A DNA stretch of 64,000 bases from Echinometra lucunter (taxonomy: Eukaryota; Echinodermata; Echinoidea; Camarodonta; Echinometridae): the NCBI GenBank assembly GCA_029962745.1, contig CM057158.1:5512602-5576601 (forward strand). Direction: 5' to 3'. The notes under the pieces were generated by a model. That model had not been told where the DNA came from and made no database searches. It saw nothing but the letters and a program-made list of their open reading frames with translations. Below, one piece after another: positions 1 through 40,437 of the stretch. Made by a program: the position numbers and the translations under genes. How positions within the stretch are numbered: position 1 is the stretch's first letter; every line of letters starts with the position of its first letter.

Positions 1-1259
1 TGTTTTAAAGAACCAGCAAATTTAAATTAAGTGTGGAGTGAATATTGAATATTTCGAAATAAAAAAAGGACATGCATAATACAAGCCACTGCCTTTTTTT
101 TACAGTTGCTTGGATCTGCATATTACATTGTGGTACAAGGTGAGCAGACTTCCAGAAAAAAGGGCAATTCTTAGCTTATGTCATCAGCCCAATGTTCCAA
201 TTCTTTTGCAGATCAGGAAACGATAAGTGAAAATTTAGGAGTAATGTTTTTTCTGTACTTTTTATGTGGTTCTAGTAAACTCTCTACTGTCCCTAATCAT
301 CCTACCCCTCTTTCTGCACCTTTTTAAAAAAGATTTTCATTGAAAGCAATTCCTCATCTGGGCCACTGGTATTCAAAGAATAACGGTCAAATTTGGAAGT
401 CCATGCGCCAAATTTAAATCCATTCAGAATCCCCCACTTCGTATTCTTGAAATGACTCGCCCATTTTCATTCATGGAAAAGCGCTTATCTTGCATTATTC
501 TGAATACAATTGAACCCTCTAAATTGATTCATGCAAGAATGTGGCTAGATTTGACATCTTTATCAAGCATTATTGACATTTACAATGTGTATTCTGGAAT
601 GCATGATCAAAGTCCAAACTTTAACGGTTTGTTCTACATGCCACATGGTCATTATTTTTTTCTGATATTACTGATATATTTTGCATACTAGAAACCAATT
701 ATTCATGTCAAAACATGAATGACTTATCTTTAATCTCTAAATAAAAACTTTTAGTTTCATGACCCACTAACTACCTTCAACAAAATGACAAGCAAACGCG
801 GAATCTAGTAATTCTGTGATTAAAAGGAGATCTCAAGCCCCCAACCCCACCCCCCCCAAAAAAAAAAAAATCAATTGTAATGAAAGCAGAGGTGAAAGCA
901 GAAATGAAGCAGAAAATAAAAGGCTGAAAAACAAACACTTGAAAGAAAATTAGACAGAAGAAAGGAAAAATAAATTTCTTTTTGTTATGAAGATAATGGG
1001 AGATTCCTGTCTTTACATTTCACACCACATACAGACATGTACATGCCATTATCAAGATTATGCCTGGTTTTCAGCAATTCACCAGCATTAAGTATTCTCA
1101 AATGACTTTTCTTACACATTGTATGTGAACAAAATATGTCACACTTTAACATTAAGTTCATTAATAGTATCTGTTTATTTAAAAATGATCCATCATACAA
1201 ATGCTTAGACATTTTATGATACGGTAGGTCAATAGCTTTCAAAAAATGAAAGAAATCAA
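1..1259. other. Downstream intergenic stretch, no gene seen
   Basis: AT-rich sequence with short poly(A) runs (for example 857-870). The only open frames are under 90 codons, with no recognisable family and no supporting splice or start context. Confidence 0.6.
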
Positions 1260-1496
1260 GGGTTTAGTGCAACAAAGGGCTATCTGTGTTTTTGGCCATT
1301 TTGAGTAAACTTGCAATGAAGTTATGTTGTAAACACTGGATTCATACAGATGGCCATACCTACTTTGGGTGATACCCTGCTGTAGCAAAGTTTGCTGTGG
1401 AAAGTACCAGTGGGTTCCTGGTCTCTTATTGATCATTTTGATATCAAAACCTCATTTTGACCGAAAAATGCAGATAGCCCTTTGTTGCACTAAACT
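1260..1496. mobile_element. Small MITE with 26-bp terminal inverted repeats
   Basis: GGTTTAGTGCAACAAAGGGC plus TATCTG at 1261-1286 is repeated in inverse at 1471-1496, about 237 bp end to end. No coding capacity. This is the form of a non-autonomous DNA transposon. The superfamily is unknown; I see no clean target duplication. Confidence 0.75.
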
Positions 1497-2074
1497 CTCG
1501 AAATAACTTTGAAAAGGTAGAATGTGTTAAAAAATAAATCAGAAAAACAGTGCCATATGAAGGAATAAAATGACCGAATCAGTGCGGCATAAATGCTTAC
1601 CACAGCTTTCACATGTACATATATCTTCATAAATGGGTTGCCCTATGCCAATAATAGTACATGTGTATTCCTCAAGATTCCCTCATAGAAAAAAATATGG
1701 CATTAAAAATTACATTAAAATCGAAGATACTTTTCACAAAATAAAAGTGAATTCTGAATGAAGTGTGACCAGTTAATATGAATCATGTTTTAGTTGCCTT
1801 TAATAGCCAAATGTAGTGGCATGAAAATACAAGTACATGTCAAGGAACAGGCCTATGGGGTTTACATGTACATGTATAAGAGAGATTTCTTGCTGTCAAA
1901 CCATCCTCCATTAACGGGCTGATTTCTTTGAAATTTCCTATTCAAGATTCCACGAAAATGCAGCTGACGATCTCGGTGGAGGACTAGCATGTCGATCTAA
2001 CAAACAAAAGAGTGCATACAAAATGCAGCAACTTAGCTCGAGCTGTATGGATCTAATGTTCACTTCTTATTGCA

Positions 2075-2345
2075 GCATGAACATCTACTGCATTTATGAT
2101 CATTGACACAATTTGTAAAGCACTTACTAATATTATATTAGTAAGTATTTTACATGTAATTATTATTGCCCTGGTCATAGCTGAAGAGCCAGAGATGTAG
2201 CGCTCTGGCATATTCAGTTTCCATTTACACCTGGTTGGAGAGCAGCAAACATGGATTAATGTCGATAAGACTTTAGTGCTGGGATTTAAACCCTCAACCC
2301 TTTGACTGAGAGTCAAGTGAACCACTACATCACAGCTCCTCGGAA
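2075..2345 (-). mobile_element. tRNA-derived SINE
   Basis: On the minus strand the head (2345 down to about 2275) contains an A-box-like TGATGTAGTGGTTCAC and a B-box-like GGGTTTAAATCCC. A body follows with ACATTAATCC and CTCCAACCAGGTGTAAATGG, ending in AAGTGCTTTACAAAT near 2110. This is RNA polymerase III SINE architecture. The body resembles a second partial copy at 9297-9385. Too diverged to be a functional tRNA. Confidence 0.7.
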
Positions 2346-2449
2346 ACAAGTGAAATGCTCTTGGCGGTCTCGCCTGCATCACGCAAATTGCCATGGCAGC
2401 ATTCTTATTATAATTTAATGAAAATTGTGGTGGGAAGACATGAAGGGGG

Positions 2450-3060
2450 CTACCCCTGACCTTGACTTTGTGACGTGACATTGGTTCCAAATGATTTGTT
2501 ATACCTGGAAACCCCTTTCAAGAAGCTTCATGAATTTTGAATGAATACTACGTAACCTTAGGTAAAGCTTTTGCAACACAATTCATGGTAACTGACCTCA
2601 AATAACCCTTTGACCTTGACTTTTTAACATGAAATTTGTTCCACATAATTTGTGTTACTTGATATCCCTTGTGAACAAGTTTCATGGAATTCTAACAAAT
2701 GCTTTAAAAATGAGGGTAACAATTCAAAAATTTAACCTCGTTAAGTTTGTGAAAACATAATTTAAGTTTATTGACCTCAAATGACCTTTGACCTTGACTT
2801 TGTTATCTGAAATTCGTTCCAAATGATTTGCGTTACGTGATAACCTATGTGGACAAGTTTCATATAATTAGAACAAACACTTTTGAAATGAGGGTGAAAA
2901 ATCAAAAACTTAACCTTGCAGTTAAGTTGACCTCAAATGACCTTTGACCTTGACTTAGTGACCTGAAATTCATTCCACATGATCTTTGATACTTGATAAG
3001 CCTTGGGTACCAGTTCCATGAAAATTGAACAAACTTTTGGGAATGAGAGTATTTCTTAAA
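2450..3060. repeat. Four-copy degenerate tandem repeat with GACCTTTGACCTTGAC motif
   Basis: Copies anchored on GACCTTGACTT start near 2459, 2594, 2773 and 2929 (spacing about 135-180). Each continues as gaaatttgttccacatgat, then acttgat and acaagtttcatg. Two copies contain the 13-mer TGACCTTTGACCT (2782-2794, 2938-2950), a perfect DR1 nuclear-receptor motif. The array lies just downstream of NSUN2. Confidence 0.8.
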
Positions 3061-3287
3061 ATGTTGCCGCCGCCGTCGGATGATCCTTTCTTTCACACAC
3101 ATAATCAGTATTCCGTATATACCATCAGACAAACATTTACAGGTATTCCTTTACTTGTACATTGTATTCCATCACACTATCATTCCTTTCAACCTTGTGC
3201 TTCCTACCTCACTAACCAGCTTCTCAAATCTTTGGTTTGCCATGTCCCCTTAACTAATCCCACACTTTCACCATTTCATGATCAATC

Positions 3288-3293
3288 TTTATT
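3288..3293 (-). terminator. Candidate NSUN2 poly(A) signal
   Basis: TTTATT on the plus strand is AATAAA in gene sense, 110 bases beyond the stop codon. It is the first canonical signal after the stop, giving a short 3' UTR. The cleavage site is inferred. Confidence 0.55.
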
Positions 3294-3402
3294 CTTAACA
3301 TTCTTGACAAAGTGGCAACTGTGGCATAAACTGTCACTTCTGCCTTCCTCTGCATGTAAAAATGGTGATGATGCTTTCCACACAGTCCTTCCTTATCCAG
3401 CA

Positions 3403-31150
<27,748 letters not shown>

Positions 31151-31549
31151 CGTCTTCTTAGTGAAAGATGTAAAAGAAATGTGATTTATCAGGCCCAGAG
31201 ATCTAACTTTGGGAATCCAAATGTTGCTCTTTTCACGCAAGACACATGCTACGGCATTCATATCATAGTCTCTTTACAAGGCTTTTTGCATTTTTCAGAT
31301 AATGAAATTATTTGCCATCGAAATCACCACTCAATCTCTTTTTTTTTTTCGTAACTAATAACTAATGAATCCATAAAATTTTGGGGTCTATCATTTCCAT
31401 AGATATCATAAGATTTGAAAACCATTTCAAATTGTCTTTGAACTGAGTCGAAAGACTTTTTGCATAAAAGTGAGGCTAATCAATAAAAGGTAGACATTCA
31501 GACCACGGAATGAATTCTTCTTTCTATATTTTTCTTTTTTTTTCTCCTT
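31151..31549 (-). promoter_or_regulatory. NSUN2 5' flank, promoter not pinpointed
   Basis: The 400 bp before the ATG are AT-rich with pyrimidine tracts. No CpG island and no convincing TATA-initiator pair are visible. A 5' UTR intron could place the true start further upstream. Confidence 0.3.
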
Positions 31550-31562
31550 TTTATTTATCTAT

Positions 31563-31621
<59 letters not shown>

Positions 31622-31648
31622 TTCATTCATTCATTTATTTATCTATTT
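31550..31648. repeat. (ATTT)n microsatellite
   Basis: About 19 near-perfect ATTT units with CATT interruptions at the end, 400 bp upstream of the NSUN2 ATG. Confidence 0.95.
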
Positions 31649-31734
31649 AATCATCTAATATAAGTTTGAAAAATAGATATAGGTAGGAGCAGAAAAGTCG
31701 CGGGTGGGGGGGGGGGCATGGGTCACACTGCCCA

Positions 31735-32168
31735 CCAATTTTCCCAGCACCCCAAAAGTGCCCATTTTACTCATGGACATGCCCCTTTTAAAACCTGTAC
31801 AGTGCCCCCTTTTCTTCTTACATGTACCCATTTTCTTGTTTAATAAGTGCCCTTTCAACTTCTAGTAGGTGCCCCTTTTCGTTTCAGACAAGTCCCCTTC
31901 TTAAATCTTACACCTGCCCCCCTTCACACCAGATTAGTGACCCTTCCCTTTTTCACAGCGCTTTTTTCCCTTCTATAATGAATGCCCCTATTGAAATGTG
32001 ATAAGTGACCCTTTTGACTGCCCATTTTCAGTTTTAAAAGTGCAATTGCCCTTTTGCTGAGTGCCCCCCCCCCCCCCTTTCACCTCTGATAAGTTCTCGT
32101 TTTCCACTTTGGCAAGTGCCCATTGGAAAAATCTAATACATGCTCCAGTTTACTTCTGATAAATTCCC
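31735..32168. repeat. Degenerate ~22-bp tandem repeat field
   Basis: Units of the form AAGTGCCCCTTTTCACTTCT GAT recur about 18 times with heavy divergence (AGTGCCCATTTTACTCATGG, AAGTGCCCTTTCAACTTCTA, AAGTGACCCTTTTGACTGCC and so on). A 14-base C run lies within. It leads directly into the 77-bp satellite, which is built from the same words. Confidence 0.75.
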
Positions 32169-33945
32169 ACGTTTCCTTATGTCCCATTTTCTCCTTCTGT
32201 TAACGTGCTATTAGATAAGTGCCACAATTGCCATGATGACCCCTGCCCCTTTCCTTATGTCCCATTTCTCCTTCTGTTAATGTGATATTAGATAAGTGCC
32301 ACAATTGCCATGATGACCCCAGCCCCTTTCCTTATGTCCCATTTCTCCTTCTGTTAATGTGCTATTAGATAAGTGCCACAATTGCCATGATGACCCCAGC
32401 CCCTTTCCTTATGTCCCATTTCTCATTCTGTTAATGTGCTATTAGATAAGTGCCACGATTGCCATGATGACCCCAGCCCCTTTCCTTATGTCCCATTTCT
32501 CATTCTGTTAATGTGCTATTAGATAAGTGCCACAATTGCCATGATGACCCCAGCCCCTTTCCTTATGTCCCATTTCTCTTTCTGTTAATGTGCTATTAGA
32601 TAAGTGCCACAATTGCCATGATGACCCCAGCCCCTTTCCTTATGTCCCATTTCTCATTCTGTTAATGTGCTATTAGATAAGTGCCACAATTGCCATGATG
32701 ACCCCAGCCCCTTTCCTTATGTCCCATTTCTCATTCTGTTAATGTGCTATTAGATAAGTGCCACAATTGCCATGATGACCCCAGCCCCTTTCCTTATGTC
32801 CCATTTCTCTTTCTGTTAATGTGCTATTAGATAAGTGCCACAATTGCCATGATGACCCCAGCCCCTTTCCTTATGTCCCATTTCTCTTTCTGTTAATGTG
32901 CTATTAGATAAGTGCCACAATTGCCATGATGACCCCAGCCCCTTTCCTTATGTCCCATTTCTCATTCTGTTAATGTGCTATTAGATAAGTGCCACGATTG
33001 CCATGATGACCCCAGCCCCTTTCCTTATGTCCCATTTCTCTTTCTGTTAATGTGCTATTAGATAAGTGCCACAATTGCCATGATGACCCCAGCCCCTTTC
33101 CTTATGTCCCATTTCTCATTCTGTTAATGTGCTATTAGATAAGTGCCACAATTGCCATGATGACCCCATCCCCTTTCCTTATGTCCCATTTCTCCTTCTG
33201 TTAACGTGCTATTAGATAAGTGCCACAATTGCCATGATGACCCCAGCCCCTTTCCTTATGTCCCATTTCTCTTTCTGTTAATGTGCTATTAGATAAGTGC
33301 CACAATTGCCATGATGACCCCAGCCCCTTTCACTATGTCCCATTTCTCCTTCTGTTAACGTGCTATTAGATAAGTGCCACAATTGCCATGATGACCCCAG
33401 CCCCTTTCCTTATGTCCCATTTCTCTTTCTGTTAATGTGCTATTAGATAAGTGCCACAATTGCCATGATGACCCCAGCCCCTTTCACTATGTCCCATTTC
33501 TCCTTCTGTTAACGTGCTATTAGATAAGTGCCACAATTGCCATGATGACCCCATCCCCTTTCCTTATGTCCCATTTCTCTTTCTGTTAATGTGCTATTAG
33601 ATAAGTGCCACAATTGCCATGATGACCCCAGCCCCTTTCCTTATGTCCCATTTCTCTTTCTGTTAATGTGCTATTAGATAAGTGCCACAATTGCCATGAT
33701 GACCCCAGCCCCTTTCACTATGTCCCATTTCTCCTTCTGTTAACGTGCTATTAGATAAGTGCCACAATTGCCATGATGACCCCAGCCCCTTTCCTTATGT
33801 CCCATTTCTCTTTCTGTTAATGTGCTATTAGATAAGTGCCACAATTGCCATGATGACCCCAGCCCCTTTCACTATGTCCCATTTCTCCTTCTGTTAACGT
33901 GCTATTAGATAAGTGCCACAATTGGCATGATTGCCCCAGCCCCTT
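32169..33945. repeat. 77-bp satellite, 22 full units plus a partial first unit
   Basis: Full units start at 32246 and every 77 bases to 33863 with no indel that I can find. Core: CCCCTTTCCTTATGTCCCAT, TTCTC(C/A/T)TTCTGTTAA(T/C)G, TGCTATTAGATAAGTGCCAC, AATTGCCATGATGACCCCAG. Only a few diagnostic sites vary. Towards the distal end two unit types alternate (CCTTATG with CTCTTTC against CACTATG with CTCCTTC and AACG). Located 1.0-2.8 kb upstream of the NSUN2 start codon. Confidence 0.97.
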
Positions 33946-34100
33946 TCGTTTCCTGGTTTATATGTATTGCAAGTCACCTTCCGATAAGTGTTCTCTCCAA
34001 ATCTGATATCCTTCTTTACGTCTGATTAGCCCCTTTTCTTTCTTGTGTCATCCCCTCGTTTAATTATTCCTTTTCACATCTGGTAAATTATCCAATTTAA
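33946..34100. repeat. Distal edge of the ~22-bp repeat field
   Basis: After the 77-bp block ends, words such as CCGATAAGTGTTCTC, CTTCTTTACGTCTGATTAGC and CCCCTTTTCTTTC continue for about 150 bp, so the regular satellite is embedded in the older degenerate field. Confidence 0.55.
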
Positions 34101-35532
34101 ATTCTCCAAAATAGCCATATACCTATAGCTCCAAAGAATCAAAGAAGCTTCATATAATCATGATATTAATAGATTCCATTGTTATTTATTGCTTTATGAG
34201 GCAGTGAAGCAGGAGGCAAGAGTTAGGGGTACAAAGCCCGAAAACTTTTCTAAGAACGGACGGTGCCCTTAACTGGAAGCAATGAGGATATTTATATATT
34301 TATTTTTTTAAATTAAAGCTAGCTCGCTACGCTCGCTCACACTTACATAATTATGTCACAGGTAAGGCTATATCTAGTGTGTTGCATAACCATAAAGTCT
34401 ATCTGTTCCCCTATTCATGTCGAAATGGTGCTTAGATTTAAAACCACCTTTCAGTTTGACCTTTTTCTCTAGTAAAATATCGGTCATGATGAGACCTCAA
34501 AATGCATTGGAAATCATAGCTTGGTCAATAAGGAAAATGACAGGGTTAATGGATGAATGATAGCGAAGATCGAGCCCTGAAATAAGTCTGCGACTTATCA
34601 TCAAATCACAATAAATAATGCAGATACCGTGGTCTTCAGAAAAAAAGATTTTTTGCTCGCTTTGCTCGCTCACAAATGAGTAATCAGAGTAGTCTTCAAA
34701 ACTGTAAAGTAGTTATTATTTGAAGATAAGAAAAAATGTATCGAAAATGATCCTTAAAAATGTGTTAAACAGGCTGGTCGTTCCACTGGGCCTATAGTAG
34801 ATTGGCCCGTGTATTCAATAACACTTCATTTTCAAGTTCCTATAATCTTTCAATAGCACGGTAGGGTTGGGCTGAATGTATTTGCTTCATATATTTTAGA
34901 ATATAATGTCATGCACGCGTCATCGAATTCTTTTGTTCGGCAATAAATCAAATGAATGGGGGAGAATATTCAAAGCTGTACCACAGTTACTTGCATGCAC
35001 AGGTCATGCATGCAATGCTTGAGAAAAACGAACGTTATTTCGCTTTGGTGAAATGGGTAAATAAAAATTCGGTTTTTGCTGAGCAAATATTCTCAATGTC
35101 ATGGTAGCTGTGTTCGATGGAGAAATGACAATAAATCTTTGTCATGCAGACGAGCCATGACCTTTACCGCGCCACTTGAAGAAGACGAAGAAGAAAAAAA
35201 ATCGTGAAGTGGGCTGTAAATTTATGAACAGTAGAACGATTCTTGTAAAAAGTTGTGATCCAGTGTGCAGGTAAAATGAAAAAATTCGGAATTTTCTACA
35301 ATGTAAAATATGGAAACATGATTGTGTGAAGGTAGCCTACCCCTGGAGATACGATAAAATGATTTCTCTAGGCTATCATGACTATGTTGACTAAGCCGAT
35401 GTCAAGTGAGTTTATGTACGTTTGAATAATGATAATAATGAATTTCAAGCAAACAAACAAACAAACAAATAATAATAATAAATAAGGCTATATCATATAG
35501 TTGCATGACCCTGCCTTTCCTTTCCCCCATAT

Positions 35533-35675
35533 TCTTCCTCCTCCTCCTCCTCCTCCTTCTTCTTCTTTTTCTCCTTCTTCTTCTTCTTCTTCTTCTTCTT
35601 CTTCTTCTTCTTCTCCTTCTTCTTCTTCTTCTTCTTCATCATCTTCTTCTTCTTCTTCTCCTTCTTCTTCTTTTT
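35533..35675. repeat. (CCT)n/(CTT)n polypyrimidine tract
   Basis: About 47 triplets, CTC then CTT with rare interruptions. Long frames over it are translation artefacts. Confidence 0.95.
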
Positions 35676-36874
35676 ATCACTTAAATAATGAAAACGGTGG
35701 CCGCCCCCTGCCCCCCTGCAGCGCCGCCCCTGACCAATGTGTATTATCTGAATTTAATTTTTCTCTGTACCCGCATGCGTTACAAAATTCACCGTGCTTT
35801 GTGGATATAAATTAGACTGATGGAAATTTCTTATGTGATAGCAGCAAATTTGCCACACCTTTAGAAATTATTTCAGAAAAGAAAAAGAAAACAGTCGCCT
35901 TTCCAACAAAATTTCGTTACCAGGTCTGAAAGAAACGAAATTCCTGTTTATCTGATGTATTTGGGGACTGGGATGATTGTTGTCAAGTAAGACCAAGAAT
36001 ATTGTTCGACAGTAGAACTTCTCGTTGTAGGAATGCCATTAGATTGTGGTTAACAGTGAAACTATAGGACCCTTGCCCCTCAAAATTCACCCCAAGTCTA
36101 TTTGTCTTTGAGATCAGCTTGAATACTGAGCAAAAGGCAGTCTTTGTGTTGTGTATACAGTATGCAGGTATGGATCAAGAGTTTTGAAAAGGAGAGTATT
36201 ATACTGCACTTTATAATCTCGTAAAATCGGACTGCAATAATCGTACAAACGTTTTTTTATCAGGTGATTTATCATGTTTATTGTACCATAATATATCTAA
36301 CTGTACAGCCGTCATTCTCCTTTAGAGGAGAGCAGATTCATGGACCTAACCCATCATGCCCATGGTAGAATCAACTATTAGATGTATGAGGGATTATTGC
36401 ACTTCAAATTGGAGTTGACTCAAACCCGAAGGATTGCATGGGCTGAATACTTTTTAATTCTTTTTGTTTTCAGAGTGGATTTCCACTCCAACGATGTAAC
36501 TTTGCCATTGATTTACTCCTAAAAGAGTAGAGCTTCACTCCTTTAAAAACTATTCACTTCAGATGTACTGTATGATAGTCGATTGACATTACCGACATGA
36601 TAGTTAGAAATTAATCTGTGAATTCATCAGTTCATTAAGTACGTAAAATATTCCTCTTCTTCGTCTTTTGTGCGAGGCGAGAATTGGAGCTGATGGATAG
36701 ATAAAGAGACAGACAGACATACAGAGAGACAGGAGGGGGGGGGGGGGGCTCTCCTAGACGCCCAAGTACTGTTGGCCATTTTCTAGACATAAGCATACAG
36801 GTTATGGCCAAGGATTGATAAATCATGTCCACGATTGCAATTGCCTGTAACTGTATAGACATCCTCTTCTTCTT

Positions 36875-37036
<162 letters not shown>

Positions 37037-38184
37037 AGATAGATAAAAGGAAGAATTTCTCCCTACCCCTCGACCTCCTGACAAAAGGACTAATTTTGAC
37101 ATTTGGTTTTTGGAAAAGTAAAGCAACTTGTTGATCTCTCTCAATCGTCAATCCGACCCCGCGGTTAAAAATGCCTTAAAGTTCCTCAAATTGTGGTTTA
37201 TGTCTTTTTGCTTGTCTCATATTCACTCGGATAAAAATGAATCTGATAAAAGATCACACAGGTTTGCTGGTACATGATTATGCAGTTAATGTGCGGAACG
37301 GTGGTTGCATGAAGGATAATGCATGCATGCGTTCAAAGAGCCGCACCCTAACATTGTAACAACCTATCTATATCTTGTAAATGCCACTGAAGGAGTACGG
37401 GCAGTTACGGGGGGGGGGGGGAGGGCGCAAGTCTCATTTCATGGCTGGTGAAATGGGAAATTTCACCCAAGACTTTTCGCTTTATGGATATACACGATTT
37501 AGGGATTACTATCTGCCCTATAATGTATATCCTGCTGGGCTCCATTTCCTTTTCAGTCCTTAGAAACATTCAATGAAAAAATTATGTACACTGTCCATTA
37601 TTCACGTAAATTTAACCCCCCCCCAAAAAAAAAAAAAAAAAAAAATCCAATTCCTACTCTTTAAAAATATCCTGCATGTATCAACTTCACAGATATTCAA
37701 TTTAATATCACACGTGGTGATCATGCTCATGTTGTATCGCAGGACGACAAAGCGGCAGACTCAAGGTTATTTTCGTTCCGATGTTTTTAGGATCGTGTTA
37801 TAAAGTTTTTATATGCTGTCGTATGCCAAATGCACTTTAATGTCATTCTGTCTGTATTCAATTTCCTCGCCAATAGAGGATGCTGGCACCAGTCATTCAG
37901 GCCATTATCTCGTCATTAAAAGACTGACAGACCGAAAGGAGGCGGGGGGAAATGGTGGGAGTTAAGGGTGGGGTACGTCAGCCAATAACTTGCTTCCTCG
38001 TCATGAGTTTAAAGGGGGTACCCAATGCTGAAACAATGTTAGTTCATTTAAAAGAGCATGATTTTATTAACAGAAAATCATATACCTAAAGTTTTTTTTT
38101 TAAGTCGTGTTGCCAAGGAAACCCCCAAATGTGGTAAGATTTCAGGATATTTTTGACCGCTTAGCTGTGACCCAGTTTCAACTG

Positions 38185-38225
38185 GGTACCCACTTTGACG
38201 TTAAAATGACGTCAAAGTGGGTACC
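38185..38225. repeat. Perfect 17-bp-arm hairpin with CRE core
   Basis: GGTACCCACTTTGACGT, a 7-nt loop TAAAATG, and the exact complement. The loop junction creates TGACGTCA (38207-38214). Further copies of GGGTACCCA occur at about 38016 and 38312, so this is probably the centre of a foldback repeat spanning about 38010-38330. Confidence 0.85.
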
Positions 38226-38597
38226 TTGTCACGCACTTCTAGTAAAATGCGCGCAAGGGTATAATACATATTGTACAGTCTAGCGCGCAGCACAACTGCA
38301 ATGCGCGAAGCTGGGTACCCACTGTTACGTCATACCTCATACTCAAAATTTTTGGTCAGCTCTTGACTTTTTATGAGAAAATTAGCCAAAATGCATTGAA
38401 TTCGATTGAAAATCATCATATTTTTAATGTCATTCTTCTTAGAATTCTATTCTCGATCATATATCAAAATTTTGTTTACCATTGTGTAATCACTTTAAAT
38501 TCTATTCATAAAAAGATAACTACTGTACAAGGGCAAGTCCAATTGTTATCATGAAACAGCAAATAAAATCACCCTCAAAACCAATGCTCTCATGATC

Positions 38598-38733
38598 GGG
38601 GAGCGTTTCATGAAGTGTCTTGTCAGTGATTTTTACTGACAAATTTGTTCTCAGAAATCAGATGCAAGGATTTCAGTATCTTATAACAGTCGCCAGTAAA
38701 AAGCACTGACAAGACACTTCATGAAACGCTCCT
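38598..38733. mobile_element. Hairpin MITE, family A (copy 3) with 5-bp TSD
   Basis: GGGGAGCGTTTCATGAAGTG TCTTGTCAGTGATTTTTACT is mirrored at the right end. Flanks TGATC on both sides suggest a 5-bp target duplication. The centre matches copies 1 and 2 (AATCAGATGCAAGGATTTCA). Confidence 0.88.
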
Positions 38734-39548
38734 CTGATCTATGGCTATTAGCTTGATGCTGTGGATGCAGGGCCCTAAAGGGGGTGAAATTAATGGATTG
38801 CCAACATGAAGGTCTTATATTTTTACTATTAGTATCCCAATATGAAATATACAATGAAAGCATACAACATTTTAGAGTGAAAGACATAAGGTTAGAATTC
38901 TTCCCAACCTCCAAAGTAGTGTAGCTACTAGGGTGAGGTGGGGTGTATGCCCCTTTCTGTTTGCTTACCCAGAAAAGGATGTGTGTGTGTGTGTGTGGGG
39001 GGGGGGGGGTGTCTATAACGCATTTTGATTGCAGGAAGATCACTGAAAACTTTCACACCCTCGGGACAGAGGAGCACGCACCCACTGTCCCTAAAGCACT
39101 GGCTCCTGACTGTCTCCGGTGATTTATTATAGGTACTCTATACCCCTCTGCCCATTTATACTACAGGATACACCACTGTTTAAATGACCCTGGTGTTTAC
39201 TGTAAGTATAAGAAGTGCAAGGCCCTTCCTCCAGTTTCTTTAAGCCATTTCCGGTGCAACTTCCCAATCGGCTTTAATCGACTCGCAGGATTATGTCGTT
39301 GTCATTTTCCTTTTGTCATCGTGCATGATATTTTTAGTACTCAATGTAGCCATGACCATTACATTCATATCAGAATTAGGATTTCTTAGACAGTGTTAAA
39401 ATTACAAGAGAAAGTATTTTCATGCATGGGCGGAAACCTGTCTTACTTGTTAATGTGAGGGCGGCACATCTGAAATTTCCTGACAAGGGAGCAAAAAAAA
39501 AAAAAAAAAACCCAACAACAACAACAAAAAAAAACCCCCCAACCAAAC

Positions 39549-39755
39549 AAAAACAAAACAAAACAAAACAAAACAAAACAAAACAAAACAAAACAAAACA
39601 AAACAAAACAAAACAAAACAAAACAAAACAAAACAAAACAAAACAAAACAAAACAAAACAAAGCGAAACAAAACAAAACAAAACAAAGAAAAGCAAAACA
39701 AAACAAAACAAAACAAAACAAAACAAAACAAAACAAAACAAAACCAACCAAACCA
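39549..39755. repeat. (AAAAC)n pentanucleotide microsatellite
   Basis: Roughly 38 units with few variants (AAAGC, AAACC). It produces long artefactual frames in all phases. Confidence 0.95.
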
Positions 39756-40437
39756 ACAGCAATAACAAAACCAACATTAATAATAATTAAAGGTTCTCTG
39801 CTTTTATCAGGTGTCTTATTTATCCCCAAATGCGCTGAAAAGCTGGGGACGGTCCCTCGATTCAATTTTTTAGGGGTCCGGGGAACGCGTCCCCTATCCA
39901 CCAGGATTTCTGCCCATGTTGTCATATTTGTTATGTATTGTAATTGAATTTTGAATTCATCTCGTGTAATTAAATTTCATTTGAATTTTAGAAATTATAA
40001 GTAATTAATTAAAATAAAAAAATCTAATCAATATCTATTGATATCTAATATTGATTCTAATTTAATTGTTAAAAGACATTGCAGAAGTGAAATGTATCAG
40101 CATACACACTATTGAAATTAATGCACTATCTTTGTCTGGTTTTTGCTAAAAACGTACCACCTATCAAGGTTTGATCATTGCTCCCCACAAAAATGCAATT
40201 TGGTGCCACTCATAAAAGTCACGTGCACTTTGAGAGGCATTATTTCCAATCGATGTCCACGTGAGGGACATGTTGACAAGAGGCAGTTTTTAAATGAAAA
40301 TGGACAATCCATAAAATCGTATTGCCACGTACCTTGTAAGAGGAATTTTTGTGTAGATTGATTGAGATTAGGCTATAATTTCTACAATTGTTATCAATTA
40401 TCTAGTCACGTTTGATTGACCTAATTATTTCCTTCAT

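Noticed and set aside
32169..33945. CRISPR-like array
   Set aside because: Units are contiguous 77-bp tandem copies with no unique spacers, and the DNA is eukaryotic.
39376..39925. Membrane-like Phe-Val-Leu-Cys proteins
   Set aside because: Artefact of the (AAAAC)n pentamer in three frames.
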